Positions 1 to 5,993 of a DNA stretch of 9,236 nt are shown here, one piece after another (position 1 is the stretch's first letter; each line of letters opens with the position of its first letter). A model generated the notes under the pieces. That model did no database searches, was not told where the DNA came from, and worked only from the letters and a program-made list of their open reading frames with translations. Position numbers and translations under genes: made by a program. Origin of the DNA: Armatimonadota bacterium (lineage in GTDB: Bacteria > Armatimonadota > UBA5829); the NCBI GenBank assembly GCA_023474015.1, contig JAMCYN010000134.1, forward strand, positions 1-9,236, given 5' to 3'.

Positions 1-1
1 G

Positions 2-718
2 GTCGCTATGCTTGCGCCTGTGATGTTGCAGGCCAAGGAAGCGGCCAAAATGCGCGTCTGCATTTCGAGCCTCAGAGAACTGGGTCTTGCAATAAACCGC
101 TATATCGATGACAACAGCGGTTACGGCCTGCCGTGCTCTCCTATCGATTCTCTATTCAAGAACCCCTGGATACTCTATGTTAAGCCGCTTCTGCCTGACT
201 ACATAGCCGGCTCGAAGGGCGATCTAGCCAACGAAATTCACCAACCAAACCAACAGGACTGGGACAGAGCCCGCCAGCAGCCGAAGCGCATCTGGATTTG
301 TCCCGGAGACGTCTACCGTGGCGCGCGAGAACAGGACATGCCGTTTTGGTTCTACTGCGGGTCGAGCTACATGTACCCAGGCCCTACCGCATACATGGTT
401 AGCCAGTCGAATCCGGATATGTATATGACCAAGGTGGATGTGGTGCCTCGAAAGCCGCTCACCTGGCGCAATCACAGCCGCGATCTTTTGCTCGCCGATA
501 ACTGGTTCGATTTTCACAATGGCAGGCGGGTGAATCGGAACGTGGGCGACTACTTCAATGTAAATCCACCAATGAAAGTTCCTCCGCAGGAAGTCAAGTG
601 CATGGACGTTCTTTTCCTAGATACGCACGTCCAGACGGTCACCCCCGTTCAACGCACGAAGATAATCGAAAACACGGTGAAGTGGGACAATCCCTACGTG
701 CCCGCGCCCAAGCAGTAA
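2..718 (+). CDS. Pseudopilin-like protein (DUF1559/H-X9-DG family), 5' end missing
   Basis: The reading frame is open to the left edge, so the start and the prepilin signal peptide lie outside the window. The first visible residues (VAMLAPVMLQAKEAAK) look like the end of the hydrophobic N-terminal helix of a type IV/type II pseudopilin. They are followed by the family block C-x-S-x-L-R-x-L-G-L-A near residue 18 of the visible part. The pattern continues with a W-x-C-P segment (IWICPGD) and a tyrosine-rich SYMYPG patch, as in DUF1559 proteins. The usual C-terminal H-X9-DG signature is altered: the segment DVLFLDTHV has DT instead of DG and no histidine ten residues before the aspartate, and a short insertion separates it from the upstream FHNGR. 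Such proteins are surface or periplasmic pilin-like proteins, mostly orphan genes present in many paralogues, with unknown substrates. The stop is TAA at 716-718. Confidence 0.82.
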   Translation, partial: VAMLAPVMLQAKEAAKMRVCISSLRELGLAINRYIDDNSGYGLPCSPIDSLFKNPWILYVKPLLPDYIAGSKGDLANEIHQPNQQDWDRARQQPKRIWICPGDVYRGAREQDMPFWFYCGSSYMYPGPTAYMVSQSNPDMYMTKVDVVPRKPLTWRNHSRDLLLADNWFDFHNGRRVNRNVGDYFNVNPPMKVPPQEVKCMDVLFLDTHVQTVTPVQRTKIIENTVKWDNPYVPAPKQ

Positions 719-767
719 TCTAGCTTTCGTCCAAAACGATTCCACGAAACCCATTCCTGCTCGCATA

Positions 768-1082
768 CTATCTCGATACCGGATCAAGGTCCATGTTCGA
801 TTTCGCCACACGCATCGCTTCGGCTGCCCTGTGGACTTTTGATGGCCTCTGCCCGATAAAAGATGTCGAAGCTTGCTTGGGAGTTGCGTTCTTTTGGATG
901 ATATGAATCGCGACTTGTGGAGGGGCGTTGGATGTATCCCAGGGGCTTATAATCTGATTCGCGTCGATCTTGGCTTTGGGGTTCGAGCAGGATCCCGCTA
1001 TTGCTACATATATCACGCACAGGGCCAGCAGCCCCATCGCCGGCAATATGAACCTGCCGTTTCTTCCGCGCTTCCTGACCAT
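768..1082 (-). CDS. Small membrane-anchored protein of unknown function
   Basis: I do not recognise this 104-residue protein. The ATG at 1082 is preceded by AAGGTG seven bases upstream, a reasonable ribosome binding site, so I prefer it to the longer open frame that begins at 1163. The N-terminus is basic (MVRKRGRNGR). One hydrophobic stretch follows at about residues 11-30 (FILPAMGLLALCVIYVAIAG), then a serine and a cysteine. This could be a signal anchor. The cysteine is not in a good lipobox (AGSC, lacking Leu/Val/Ile at -3), so a lipoprotein is possible but not supported. The remaining ~70 residues are polar, rich in Ala, Ser, Lys and Pro, without a recognisable domain, and would lie outside the membrane. 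It is convergent with the pseudopilin gene at its left and divergent from the DUF5658-like gene at its right. Other frames are open here too, so the coding status rests on the RBS and the membrane segment. Confidence 0.5.
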   Translation of the reverse strand: MVRKRGRNGRFILPAMGLLALCVIYVAIAGSCSNPKAKIDANQIISPWDTSNAPPQVAIHIIQKNATPKQASTSFIGQRPSKVHRAAEAMRVAKSNMDLDPVSR

Positions 1083-1282
1083 TTTACTACACCTTACGTC
1101 GAACTTGTGCCTGTCGGATCCTCTATAGGTTATTGCTACAAGGGGTGACCGGCTAAACCACAAACTGGGGCATTTTTTTATGAGCCGTCACATGACAAAT
1201 GTGTGACGTGCGACAGTAATGTTACTTGGATAATCTCGCGCAAAGAGGGAATATAAACCTTGGAGAGGTCTGGGTTATCGAC
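1083..1282. other. Divergent intergenic region with nested inverted repeats
   Basis: These 200 bp separate the two divergent small membrane-protein genes and should hold both promoters. I found no convincing -35/-10 pair for either. A TATAAA at 1252-1257 lies too close to the RBS of the rightward gene to be its -10. Two overlapping inverted repeats are visible: CGTCACA at 1186-1192 with TGTGACG at 1202-1208 (9-nt spacer), and TGACcGGCT at 1146-1154 with AGCCGTCA at 1183-1190 (one bulged C). They share bases 1186-1190 and cannot both form. A run of seven T lies at 1173-1179 without a hairpin directly before it. Confidence 0.5.
1186..1208. repeat. Perfect 7-bp inverted repeat, possible operator
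   Basis: CGTCACA at 1186-1192 and TGTGACG at 1202-1208 are exact reverse complements around a 9-nt spacer. The dyad lies 75 bp before the ATG of the rightward gene and about 100 bp before the leftward one, a position where a shared regulator could act. The half-site TGTGA resembles a CRP/FNR-type half-site, but the orientation is inverted (TCACA then TGTGA) compared with the usual TGTGA-N6-TCACA. Assignment to that family is therefore not supported. Confidence 0.3.
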
Positions 1283-1585
1283 ATGACGCTGACAAGAGAA
1301 AGCCTGGTGCTGACGGCAATATGCGCGCTGGATTTGATAAGCACGCTGCTTCTTTTGCACGGTAAGCATGCCGATGAAGGTAATTCGCTGATGGCATTCT
1401 ACCTGCGCTATGGCGTCGGCACGTTCGTTATGATGAAGGCCGCGATGGTCTTCCTGCCGATCTTCATATTCGAGTGGTGCAGGCAGTACCGGCCGAGGTT
1501 CGTTCGCGCGATGCTGCGGGCGACCATAGCGGCTTATGTGTCCATCTACGTCTTGCTGTTCCTCTCGATCAACCTGGGGCTTTAA
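1283..1585 (+). CDS. Small multi-pass membrane protein, DUF5658-like
   Basis: This is a 100-residue hydrophobic protein beginning MTLTRESLVL. I chose the ATG at 1283, with GGAGAGG at 1262-1268 upstream (spacing rather long, 14 nt), over the TTG at 1226 that has no RBS. Three likely transmembrane segments are visible, at about residues 7-26 (with the acidic residue in ALDLISTLLLL), 44-63 (VGTFVMMKAAMVFLPIFIFEW) and 78-98. The D-L-x-S-T-L-x-L-x-x-x-x-x-A-D-E-x-N-S-L-M pattern followed by a K in the second membrane helix is what I recall of the DUF5658 family, whose function is unknown. The stop codon lies inside the 3' end of the convergent hpnA, giving a 17-bp tail-to-tail overlap (1569-1585), so there is no room for a separate terminator between the two genes. 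Confidence 0.68.
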   Translation: MTLTRESLVLTAICALDLISTLLLLHGKHADEGNSLMAFYLRYGVGTFVMMKAAMVFLPIFIFEWCRQYRPRFVRAMLRATIAAYVSIYVLLFLSINLGL

Positions 1586-2567
1586 CGTATCCGTGTTCCC
1601 GGAACCACCCCACGGATCCGGCCAGCGCGTCCTCGATGGGACTCTGCGGCAGGCCAAGTTCGCATATCGCTTTGTCGGCCGAGAAGAACATCTTTTTCCT
1701 TGACATAAGCACTCCCTCAATGGGTATGTTGGGCTCTCTGTCGGACAGTCTGGCCGCCGCCGTGTCGGCTATCGCCGCGGCCAGCGCGACCCATCCAGGC
1801 ACCCGCAGGGTGGGGGACTTTCGAGACGTGATGACCGCGAGTGTCTCAAGGATCTCTCGCAGAGTAACGTTGCGGTTGCCGAGTATGTAGCGCTCCCCGA
1901 TTCGGCCTTTGCGGGCCGCGAGCAGGTGACCTTCGGCCACATCCTCGACGGCGACCAGGTTCAAGCCCGTGTCCACATACCCGCGCATTTTCCCGTTCAG
2001 GAAATCGAGCACGATCTTGCCCGTGGGGGTGGGTTTGATGTCTCCCGGGCCCACGGGAGTGCTGGGGTTGACGATCACCACGTTAAGGCCCTTGCGGGCA
2101 TAGTCGAGGGCGATGCGCTCGGCGTCATATTTAGATTTCTTGTAGTGACCGACCAGTTCGTTCCTGGTCACGGGCGTGTCTTCGTCCCCCGGTGAGCCAT
2201 CATTCGGAATGCCCAGGCAGCCGACCGTGCTCGTGTAGACAACCTTCGGCACATGCTGCCTGAGCGCGGCCTCCATTACATTCAGAGTCCCGGAGACGTT
2301 ATTGAAGTAAATCTCCCTAGCGTCGCGCGCCCAAAGGCGATAGTCGGCGGCAACGTGGTATAGCTCGTCGATACCCTCCAGCGCCGGGAGAAACGAGTCC
2401 ATTTTGGTGACGTTGCCCACGACATATTCGACCGGCAGACGTTGGATAAGCGAAGTGTTGCTCTGCAGCCGCACGAGCGCGGTTACACGGTCGCCGCGCT
2501 CCACCAGCTTCCGCACCACATGCGCCCCCACAAACCCCGTACCACCAGTCACAAATACCTTCTTCAC
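1569..2567 (-). CDS. hpnA: Hopanoid-associated sugar epimerase HpnA (extended SDR, NAD-dependent epimerase/dehydratase family)
   Basis: This is a 332-residue cytoplasmic protein of the extended short-chain dehydrogenase/reductase superfamily. The Rossmann motif T-G-G-T-G-F-V-G (residues 7-14) binds NAD(P). The catalytic Y-K-K-S-K is at about residues 142-146, with the T-S-T-V block about 30 residues before it. The overall pattern (VFVTGGTGFVG; YHVAADYRLWA; VVIVNPSTPVGPGDIKPTPTGKIV) matches the hopanoid-associated HpnA family, which sits in hopanoid operons. Its exact reaction is not established. I placed the start at the GTG of 2567, giving MKKVFVTGG as in relatives. A TTG at 2591 would add eight residues but has no RBS, and GAGG lies only 2 nt before the GTG, so the start is uncertain. 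It is third in the shc-hpnH-hpnA order and is separated from hpnH only by a heptamer hairpin element. Its 3' end overlaps the convergent DUF5658-like gene. Confidence 0.88.
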   Translation of the reverse strand: MKKVFVTGGTGFVGAHVVRKLVERGDRVTALVRLQSNTSLIQRLPVEYVVGNVTKMDSFLPALEGIDELYHVAADYRLWARDAREIYFNNVSGTLNVMEAALRQHVPKVVYTSTVGCLGIPNDGSPGDEDTPVTRNELVGHYKKSKYDAERIALDYARKGLNVVIVNPSTPVGPGDIKPTPTGKIVLDFLNGKMRGYVDTGLNLVAVEDVAEGHLLAARKGRIGERYILGNRNVTLREILETLAVITSRKSPTLRVPGWVALAAAIADTAAARLSDREPNIPIEGVLMSRKKMFFSADKAICELGLPQSPIEDALAGSVGWFREHGYVKAPG

Positions 2568-2594
2568 AACCTCAAGCCCCAGCGTAAGCAATTT

Positions 2595-2678
2595 TGAATT
2601 GTGAATTATGAATTTTGAATTAGGGAAGGAATGGCCCTCCCTTCAATTCATAATTCAAAATTCAAAACTCAGAATTAA
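2595..2678. repeat. Heptamer hairpin element A (4 x TGAATTN - core - inverted 4 x) between hpnH and hpnA
   Basis: On the + strand four contiguous heptamers of the form TGAATTN occupy 2595-2622. A 21-nt core follows (2623-2643), then four inverted heptamers (2644-2671; fourth unit degenerate, TGAGTTT on the minus strand). A poorer AT-rich unit lies at 2672-2678. The two 28-nt arms pair at 23 of 28 positions by my count, with most mismatches at the variable seventh base. The core adds AGGGA/TCCCT near the loop. The element begins directly at the hpnH stop codon (2679-2681) and ends just before the possible hpnA starts, so it fills the whole intercistronic gap. In RNA it would form a long hairpin, which could act as a partial terminator, an mRNA stabiliser or a processing site. 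No U-run follows it, so a classical terminator is unlikely. Confidence 0.85.
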
Positions 2679-3680
2679 TTAGCCAAACTGCCACCTGAAC
2701 ATCTTCCACAGGTCACCTTGCTGTTTGTTAACCATCAGGGCGGCTGTCGGCTCGAACCCGCAGTGGACCATGCAATCCCGGCAGCGCGGGTCCTTGCCGA
2801 TGCCGTAGCACTCCCAGTCGGTGCATTCGATAAGCTCCTTATATGTTGCAAAGTGCCGGTCGGCCACAAGGTAGCAAGGAGACCTCCAGCCCATGGGGTT
2901 CCTCGTGGGGTTTCCCCATGCGGTGCACTGCAGCTCCCGCTCGCCCTTGAGGTATTCGAGATAGATGGGCGAGTCGGCGAGGCGGTGGCGTTCGGCGAGA
3001 CGGTCGATGTCCCGAAATTTCTCATGAATGTCGGCCCTGCTCATGAAGCAGTCTCTAGCCTCGACCGCCTCATATGAATACGCCGGCGAGAGCATAAAGC
3101 AGCTCACACCGAGCTGGCTGAGTCTGTCCATCAGCGCGTCGATCTGATTCATATCGGTCTGCTTGCACACGGTCGTGTTCACGGTTACTTGGAATCCCAT
3201 ACGCGCCGCCAGCATAATTCCTTTGACGGCCGACTCGTATGCCCCGTTCTTGGATACGACGAAATCATGCACCTCCGCTGGGCCGTCAATATGGACATTT
3301 AGCAGCAAATGACGCGACGGCCGCAGCTTGGTGACGGCCTCAGCGAGAAGCACGCCGTTTGTGCACAGGTAGACGTATTTTCTCATGTGCACGAGCGTGT
3401 CGACCAGTTCGGCTATCGCCGGGTATATAAGCGGCTCGCCGCCGCAAATCGAAACCACCGGCGCTCCACACTCCCTCACGGACCCGATGCACTCCTCGAG
3501 GCTCATCATCTCCGACACGTGGTCCTTGTACTCGCGTATTCGACCGCAGGTCGCGCACTTCAGGTTGCAGGTGAAGAGCGGCTCGAGCATCAGCACCAGC
3601 GGCACGAACCGCTCCCCCGCCAATCGCTTCCTGACAATATACGCCGCCAGCGACGTTGTCAATCCTATGGGAAATCTCAT
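2679..3680 (-). CDS. hpnH: Adenosyl-hopene transferase HpnH (radical SAM)
   Basis: This is a 333-residue radical SAM enzyme. The [4Fe-4S]/S-adenosylmethionine motif is C-x3-C-x2-C at residues 38-45 (CNLKCATC), followed by the G-G-E-P-L glycine motif about 35 residues later and a cysteine-rich C-terminal segment (W-x-C-Y ... C-R-D-C-M-x-H-C-G-F-E). Length, the N-terminal MRFPIGLTTSLAAYIVRKRL and the C-terminal pattern agree well with HpnH. From family knowledge, HpnH uses a 5'-deoxyadenosyl radical to join adenosine to the hopene made by Shc, giving adenosylhopane, the first step to C35 extended hopanoids. The ATG at 3680 has GGTGAG four bases upstream and starts only 14 nt after the shc stop, so the two are almost certainly co-transcribed and perhaps translationally coupled. 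The next enzyme of the pathway, HpnG, is not in this window. Its stop codon abuts the heptamer hairpin that precedes hpnA. Confidence 0.93.
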   Translation of the reverse strand: MRFPIGLTTSLAAYIVRKRLAGERFVPLVLMLEPLFTCNLKCATCGRIREYKDHVSEMMSLEECIGSVRECGAPVVSICGGEPLIYPAIAELVDTLVHMRKYVYLCTNGVLLAEAVTKLRPSRHLLLNVHIDGPAEVHDFVVSKNGAYESAVKGIMLAARMGFQVTVNTTVCKQTDMNQIDALMDRLSQLGVSCFMLSPAYSYEAVEARDCFMSRADIHEKFRDIDRLAERHRLADSPIYLEYLKGERELQCTAWGNPTRNPMGWRSPCYLVADRHFATYKELIECTDWECYGIGKDPRCRDCMVHCGFEPTAALMVNKQQGDLWKMFRWQFG

Positions 3681-3694
3681 TGCTCACCATCCAA

Positions 3695-5659
3695 TCAGGG
3701 AGTCTCTTCTGGGCTCTCCGCTCTCCACTTTCCGCTTTCCACTCGTCTATACATTCCCAGCGCCATTGTGGGAAACGACTGCCGGTAAAGATGATACCTC
3801 AGGTAAAAGACCTTTGGAAATCCCGCGCCGGTGAACGACTCTTCAGACCATGAGCCGTCGGGGTTCTGGGTCTTGACCAGATAGTCGATCCCCGAGCGAA
3901 CCGCCGCGCTGTCGGCCTTGCCCGCGCAAATCAGACCCATGACCGCCCAAGCCGTCTGCGACGCCGTGCTCTCACCCCGGCCCTTCTGCTCGGGCTGCCA
4001 GTAGGAGATGCAGCTCTCCCCCCATCCGCCGTCTGCGTTCTGAACGCTTGCGAGCCAATGAGCGCCGCGCCGGATCATGGGGTCGCTAACGTCCACGCCG
4101 ATCATACTTAGCCCCCTTAACGCCTGCCATGTGCCGTAAATATAGTTGACTCCCCATCGGCCATACCACGACCCATCCGGCTCCTGTTCTTGCCTGAGAA
4201 ACTCAATCGCGCGCCTCGCCTGGGGGTGGCCCATGGTGATACCCATAAATGGGAGCATTTCAAGAATCCGTGCCGTAATGTCGCTGGTGCTGGGGTCGAG
4301 CATGGCGTTGTGGTCGGCGAAGGGGATGTAGTTGAATATGCGATTGTCGTTGTCCACGTCGAATGACGCCCATCCGCCGTCCTTGCCCTGCATTCCTAAA
4401 AGCCAATCGAGCGCCCGACGGCAGGCATCATCTTTGCCCGCAACTTCGCCGGTCTTCTTCAAGGCCATCAGGACCATCGCGGTGTCGTCGATGTCTGGGT
4501 AGAAGTCGTTCGCGAACTCGAAATACCAGCCGCCGGGCCGTAAGTTGGGCCGCTTGATCCGCCAATCGCCTCGAATCTTCACTTCCTTGCTCAGAATCCA
4601 CTCGGCCGCGCGTCTCATTGATGTGTGGTTCGGATCGAGTCCTGCCTCGGCAAGGGCGTTGAGGACGATGGCCGTGTCCCAGACCGGCGAGGTGCACGGC
4701 TGGAGTCGGAGCGTGTCATCCTCCTCGATCTCCAGCTTTCTAAGCTCCTCCATGGCGCGCTCGACCTCGGGCCGCATGTCGTCGTATCCCAGCGCCTTCA
4801 TCGCAATCAGCGAGTAGACGATTGGTGGGAATATTGCGCCCAGCCCCGCGCTGTGCTGGAACCGCTCCCGCATCCACTGCTCCGCCCGCCTGAAACCCAC
4901 CTTCCGCAGCGGCAACAGCCTAAACTGTTCCGCAAGCTTGATTAGCTTATCTATCAAGATGAAAAACCCGCGCCACGATAATAGAGACTGTTCCCTGTTC
5001 CCTGTTCCCTGTTCCCTAATCAGCTCCCCAACCCCCATCTCATCACTGAGCCGCCTCGTCACCTTGCGCGCCCAGATTATGCTTAGCGGCACGACGAACG
5101 TCCGCGACCAGGACGAGATTGCGTAGATATTGAAGTAGAACCAGTTAGGCAGGAGCATTATCTCGGCGGGCACAGCGGGCGCATGGTCCCAGGGGATCTG
5201 CCCGAGCATGGCTAAATAGAACTTTGTGTAACTGTTGACCGCCGCCACTCCCCCGGCGCGAGTGATGGCCTCGCGGGCGCGACGCATATACGGCTCATCA
5301 GGCTTTGCGCCGGTCATCTTGAGGGCCAGATAAGCTTTAACCGAAGCCGACACATCCACCGGCCCGTCGGGGAACCACGACCACCCACCGTTCGTCATCT
5401 GCTTAGATCGCAAATAATTCGCGGCCTTGGCGAGCTTCGCCTCGTCTCCACGACCCAGAAACCGCATCAATATGATATACTCCGATTCCAGGATCGTGTC
5501 GCCTTCGAGCTCCCCAAGCCAGTAACCGTCGTCGGTCTGAGCGTCGAGCAGAAACGAGACAGCCCTGTTCAACGCGTCTTCGAGCTTGCCTGCGGGACTG
5601 GTTTTGCGTGCAGCCTTCGCTGCTGGAAAAGATGAGACCTTTGTGCCCAATTCCCTCAC
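3695..5659 (-). CDS. shc: Squalene-hopene cyclase
   Basis: Shc cyclises squalene to hop-22(29)-ene and diplopterol at the cytoplasmic membrane. With the start at GTG 5659 it has 654 residues, the usual size (about 630-680). The catalytic acid motif D-x-D-D-T-A (DIDDTA) is at residues 389-394. Several QW repeats are visible (QTDDGYW, QGKDGGW, QEPDGSW, QNADGGW, QNPDGSW). SPVWDT and KRPNLRPGG precede the active site as in Alicyclobacillus Shc. By alignment from memory, the Tyr420 and His451 positions of that enzyme are Phe (ASFDVDN) and Arg (SDITARIL), which I believe are common in other phyla. The start is uncertain: the frame is open to a TTG at 5854, but those 65 extra residues resemble no Shc N-terminus. 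A TTG at 5650 behind GGTGAGG is another option. Two 4 x 7-nt heptamer blocks lie inside the gene, one in a surface-loop region (REQGTGNREQ), one forming the C-terminal tail (VESGKWRAES). It is first in the shc-hpnH-hpnA operon. Confidence 0.93.
   Translation of the reverse strand: MRELGTKVSSFPAAKAARKTSPAGKLEDALNRAVSFLLDAQTDDGYWLGELEGDTILESEYIILMRFLGRGDEAKLAKAANYLRSKQMTNGGWSWFPDGPVDVSASVKAYLALKMTGAKPDEPYMRRAREAITRAGGVAAVNSYTKFYLAMLGQIPWDHAPAVPAEIMLLPNWFYFNIYAISSWSRTFVVPLSIIWARKVTRRLSDEMGVGELIREQGTGNREQSLLSWRGFFILIDKLIKLAEQFRLLPLRKVGFRRAEQWMRERFQHSAGLGAIFPPIVYSLIAMKALGYDDMRPEVERAMEELRKLEIEEDDTLRLQPCTSPVWDTAIVLNALAEAGLDPNHTSMRRAAEWILSKEVKIRGDWRIKRPNLRPGGWYFEFANDFYPDIDDTAMVLMALKKTGEVAGKDDACRRALDWLLGMQGKDGGWASFDVDNDNRIFNYIPFADHNAMLDPSTSDITARILEMLPFMGITMGHPQARRAIEFLRQEQEPDGSWYGRWGVNYIYGTWQALRGLSMIGVDVSDPMIRRGAHWLASVQNADGGWGESCISYWQPEQKGRGESTASQTAWAVMGLICAGKADSAAVRSGIDYLVKTQNPDGSWSEESFTGAGFPKVFYLRYHLYRQSFPTMALGMYRRVESGKWRAESPEETP
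3714..3741. repeat. Solo 4 x 7-nt heptamer block at the 3' end of shc
   Basis: Four contiguous heptamers read on the + strand as CTCTCCG, CTCTCCA, CTTTCCG and CTTTCCA (minus strand: GGAAAG/GGAGAG units). They encode the last residues of Shc (about VESGKWRAES), and the stop follows 17 bases later. The well-conserved end of the family (FPTMALGMY) lies just before the block, so the block has supplied a new C-terminal tail. No inverted partner arm is visible nearby, unlike the two intercistronic hairpin elements. Confidence 0.75.
4988..5017. repeat. Perfect 4 x CTGTTCC heptamer tandem inside shc
   Basis: Four exact copies of CTGTTCC occupy 4988-5015, and two more bases (CT) continue the period to 5017. 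On the coding strand this reads GGAACAG units and is translated REQGTGNREQ within LIREQGTGNREQSLL, around residues 215-224 counted from the GTG start. The position corresponds to a variable surface loop of Shc; the flanking family sequence (VPLSIIWARK before, FFILIDKL after) is conserved in spacing, so the enzyme tolerates it. As 7 is not a multiple of 3, gain or loss of one unit would shift the frame. Confidence 0.9.
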
Positions 5660-5993
5660 CGTGCGCGTCGGATGGATTGACTCAGGTAAATAATTTCCCC
5701 AGCAGTGACCCTCGGCAAACTTAAAGATTGCATGTGCACATTTTGTTTCGTGCTTGAGGCGTGACGGTGATGTGAAAGGGGGAATAAGAGGTTGGTTGTT
5801 GCGGTCGGCTGTCAGAGAGGCATTGGCCCTGTTTCCCGCGAAAGTCGGGCGCAACTTCCGGGGGCGTCAAGAGGACCAGCATCCCTATCCCACCCGGCTT
5901 GTCAGGTCGGCCCTAATTAGAGGTTTAGAAGTTAGATATCTTCTTACTGCGCCGAAACCAGCCTCGCCCAGTGCTCATCATAGTAGCGCTGGC
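5660..5993. other. 334-bp gap between the pseudopilin gene and shc, no convincing gene
   Basis: The shc frame stays open back to 5854, but the encoded peptide (Cys/His-rich, no similarity to Shc N-termini) looks like non-coding sequence translated by chance. I see a 10-bp perfect palindrome ATGTGCACAT at 5732-5741, an 8-bp palindrome CTAATTAG at 5913-5920, a small CCCG/CGGG stem around 5834-5849, and an AT-rich stretch at 5914-5945 with imperfect TTAGAAG-like units. The stretch should hold the shc promoter. The best minus-strand candidate I could find is weak (TTTGCC, 18 nt, AATTAT, near 5691-5721). I recognise no riboswitch. Confidence 0.5.

Noticed and set aside
873..1148. + strand open frame opposite the small membrane-protein gene
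   Set aside because: It has no RBS, no hydrophobic pattern and no recognisable domain. The minus-strand frame has an RBS and a clean membrane segment.
1165..1180. Rho-independent terminator at the T7 run (1173-1179)
   Set aside because: No GC-rich stem directly precedes the T run on the + strand, and no gene on the + strand ends just before it.
1252..1257. TATAAA as a -10 box for the gene at 1283
   Set aside because: The start point would fall at about 1264, inside the RBS at 1262-1268, and no -35 lies at the right distance.
1178..1720. Minus-strand open frame of 180 codons overlapping the DUF5658-like gene and hpnA
   Set aside because: It spans the end of hpnA in another frame and is His/Arg/Gln-rich without domains; a shadow of the two real genes.
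2595..2678. CRISPR array or tRNA-like reading of the heptamer elements
   Set aside because: Units are 7 nt with no unique spacers, and there is no cloverleaf or acceptor pattern.
5660..5730. Possible cobalamin or other riboswitch before shc (GTCACTG followed by GAGTCA on the minus strand)
   Set aside because: Only fragments of the cobalamin consensus are present; the conserved B12 box and the paired architecture are missing.
5660..5854. 65-residue N-terminal extension of Shc from the TTG at 5854
   Set aside because: The TTG has no RBS at a usable distance, the peptide does not resemble Shc N-termini, and the homologous region begins after about residue 66. I treat it as open by chance.
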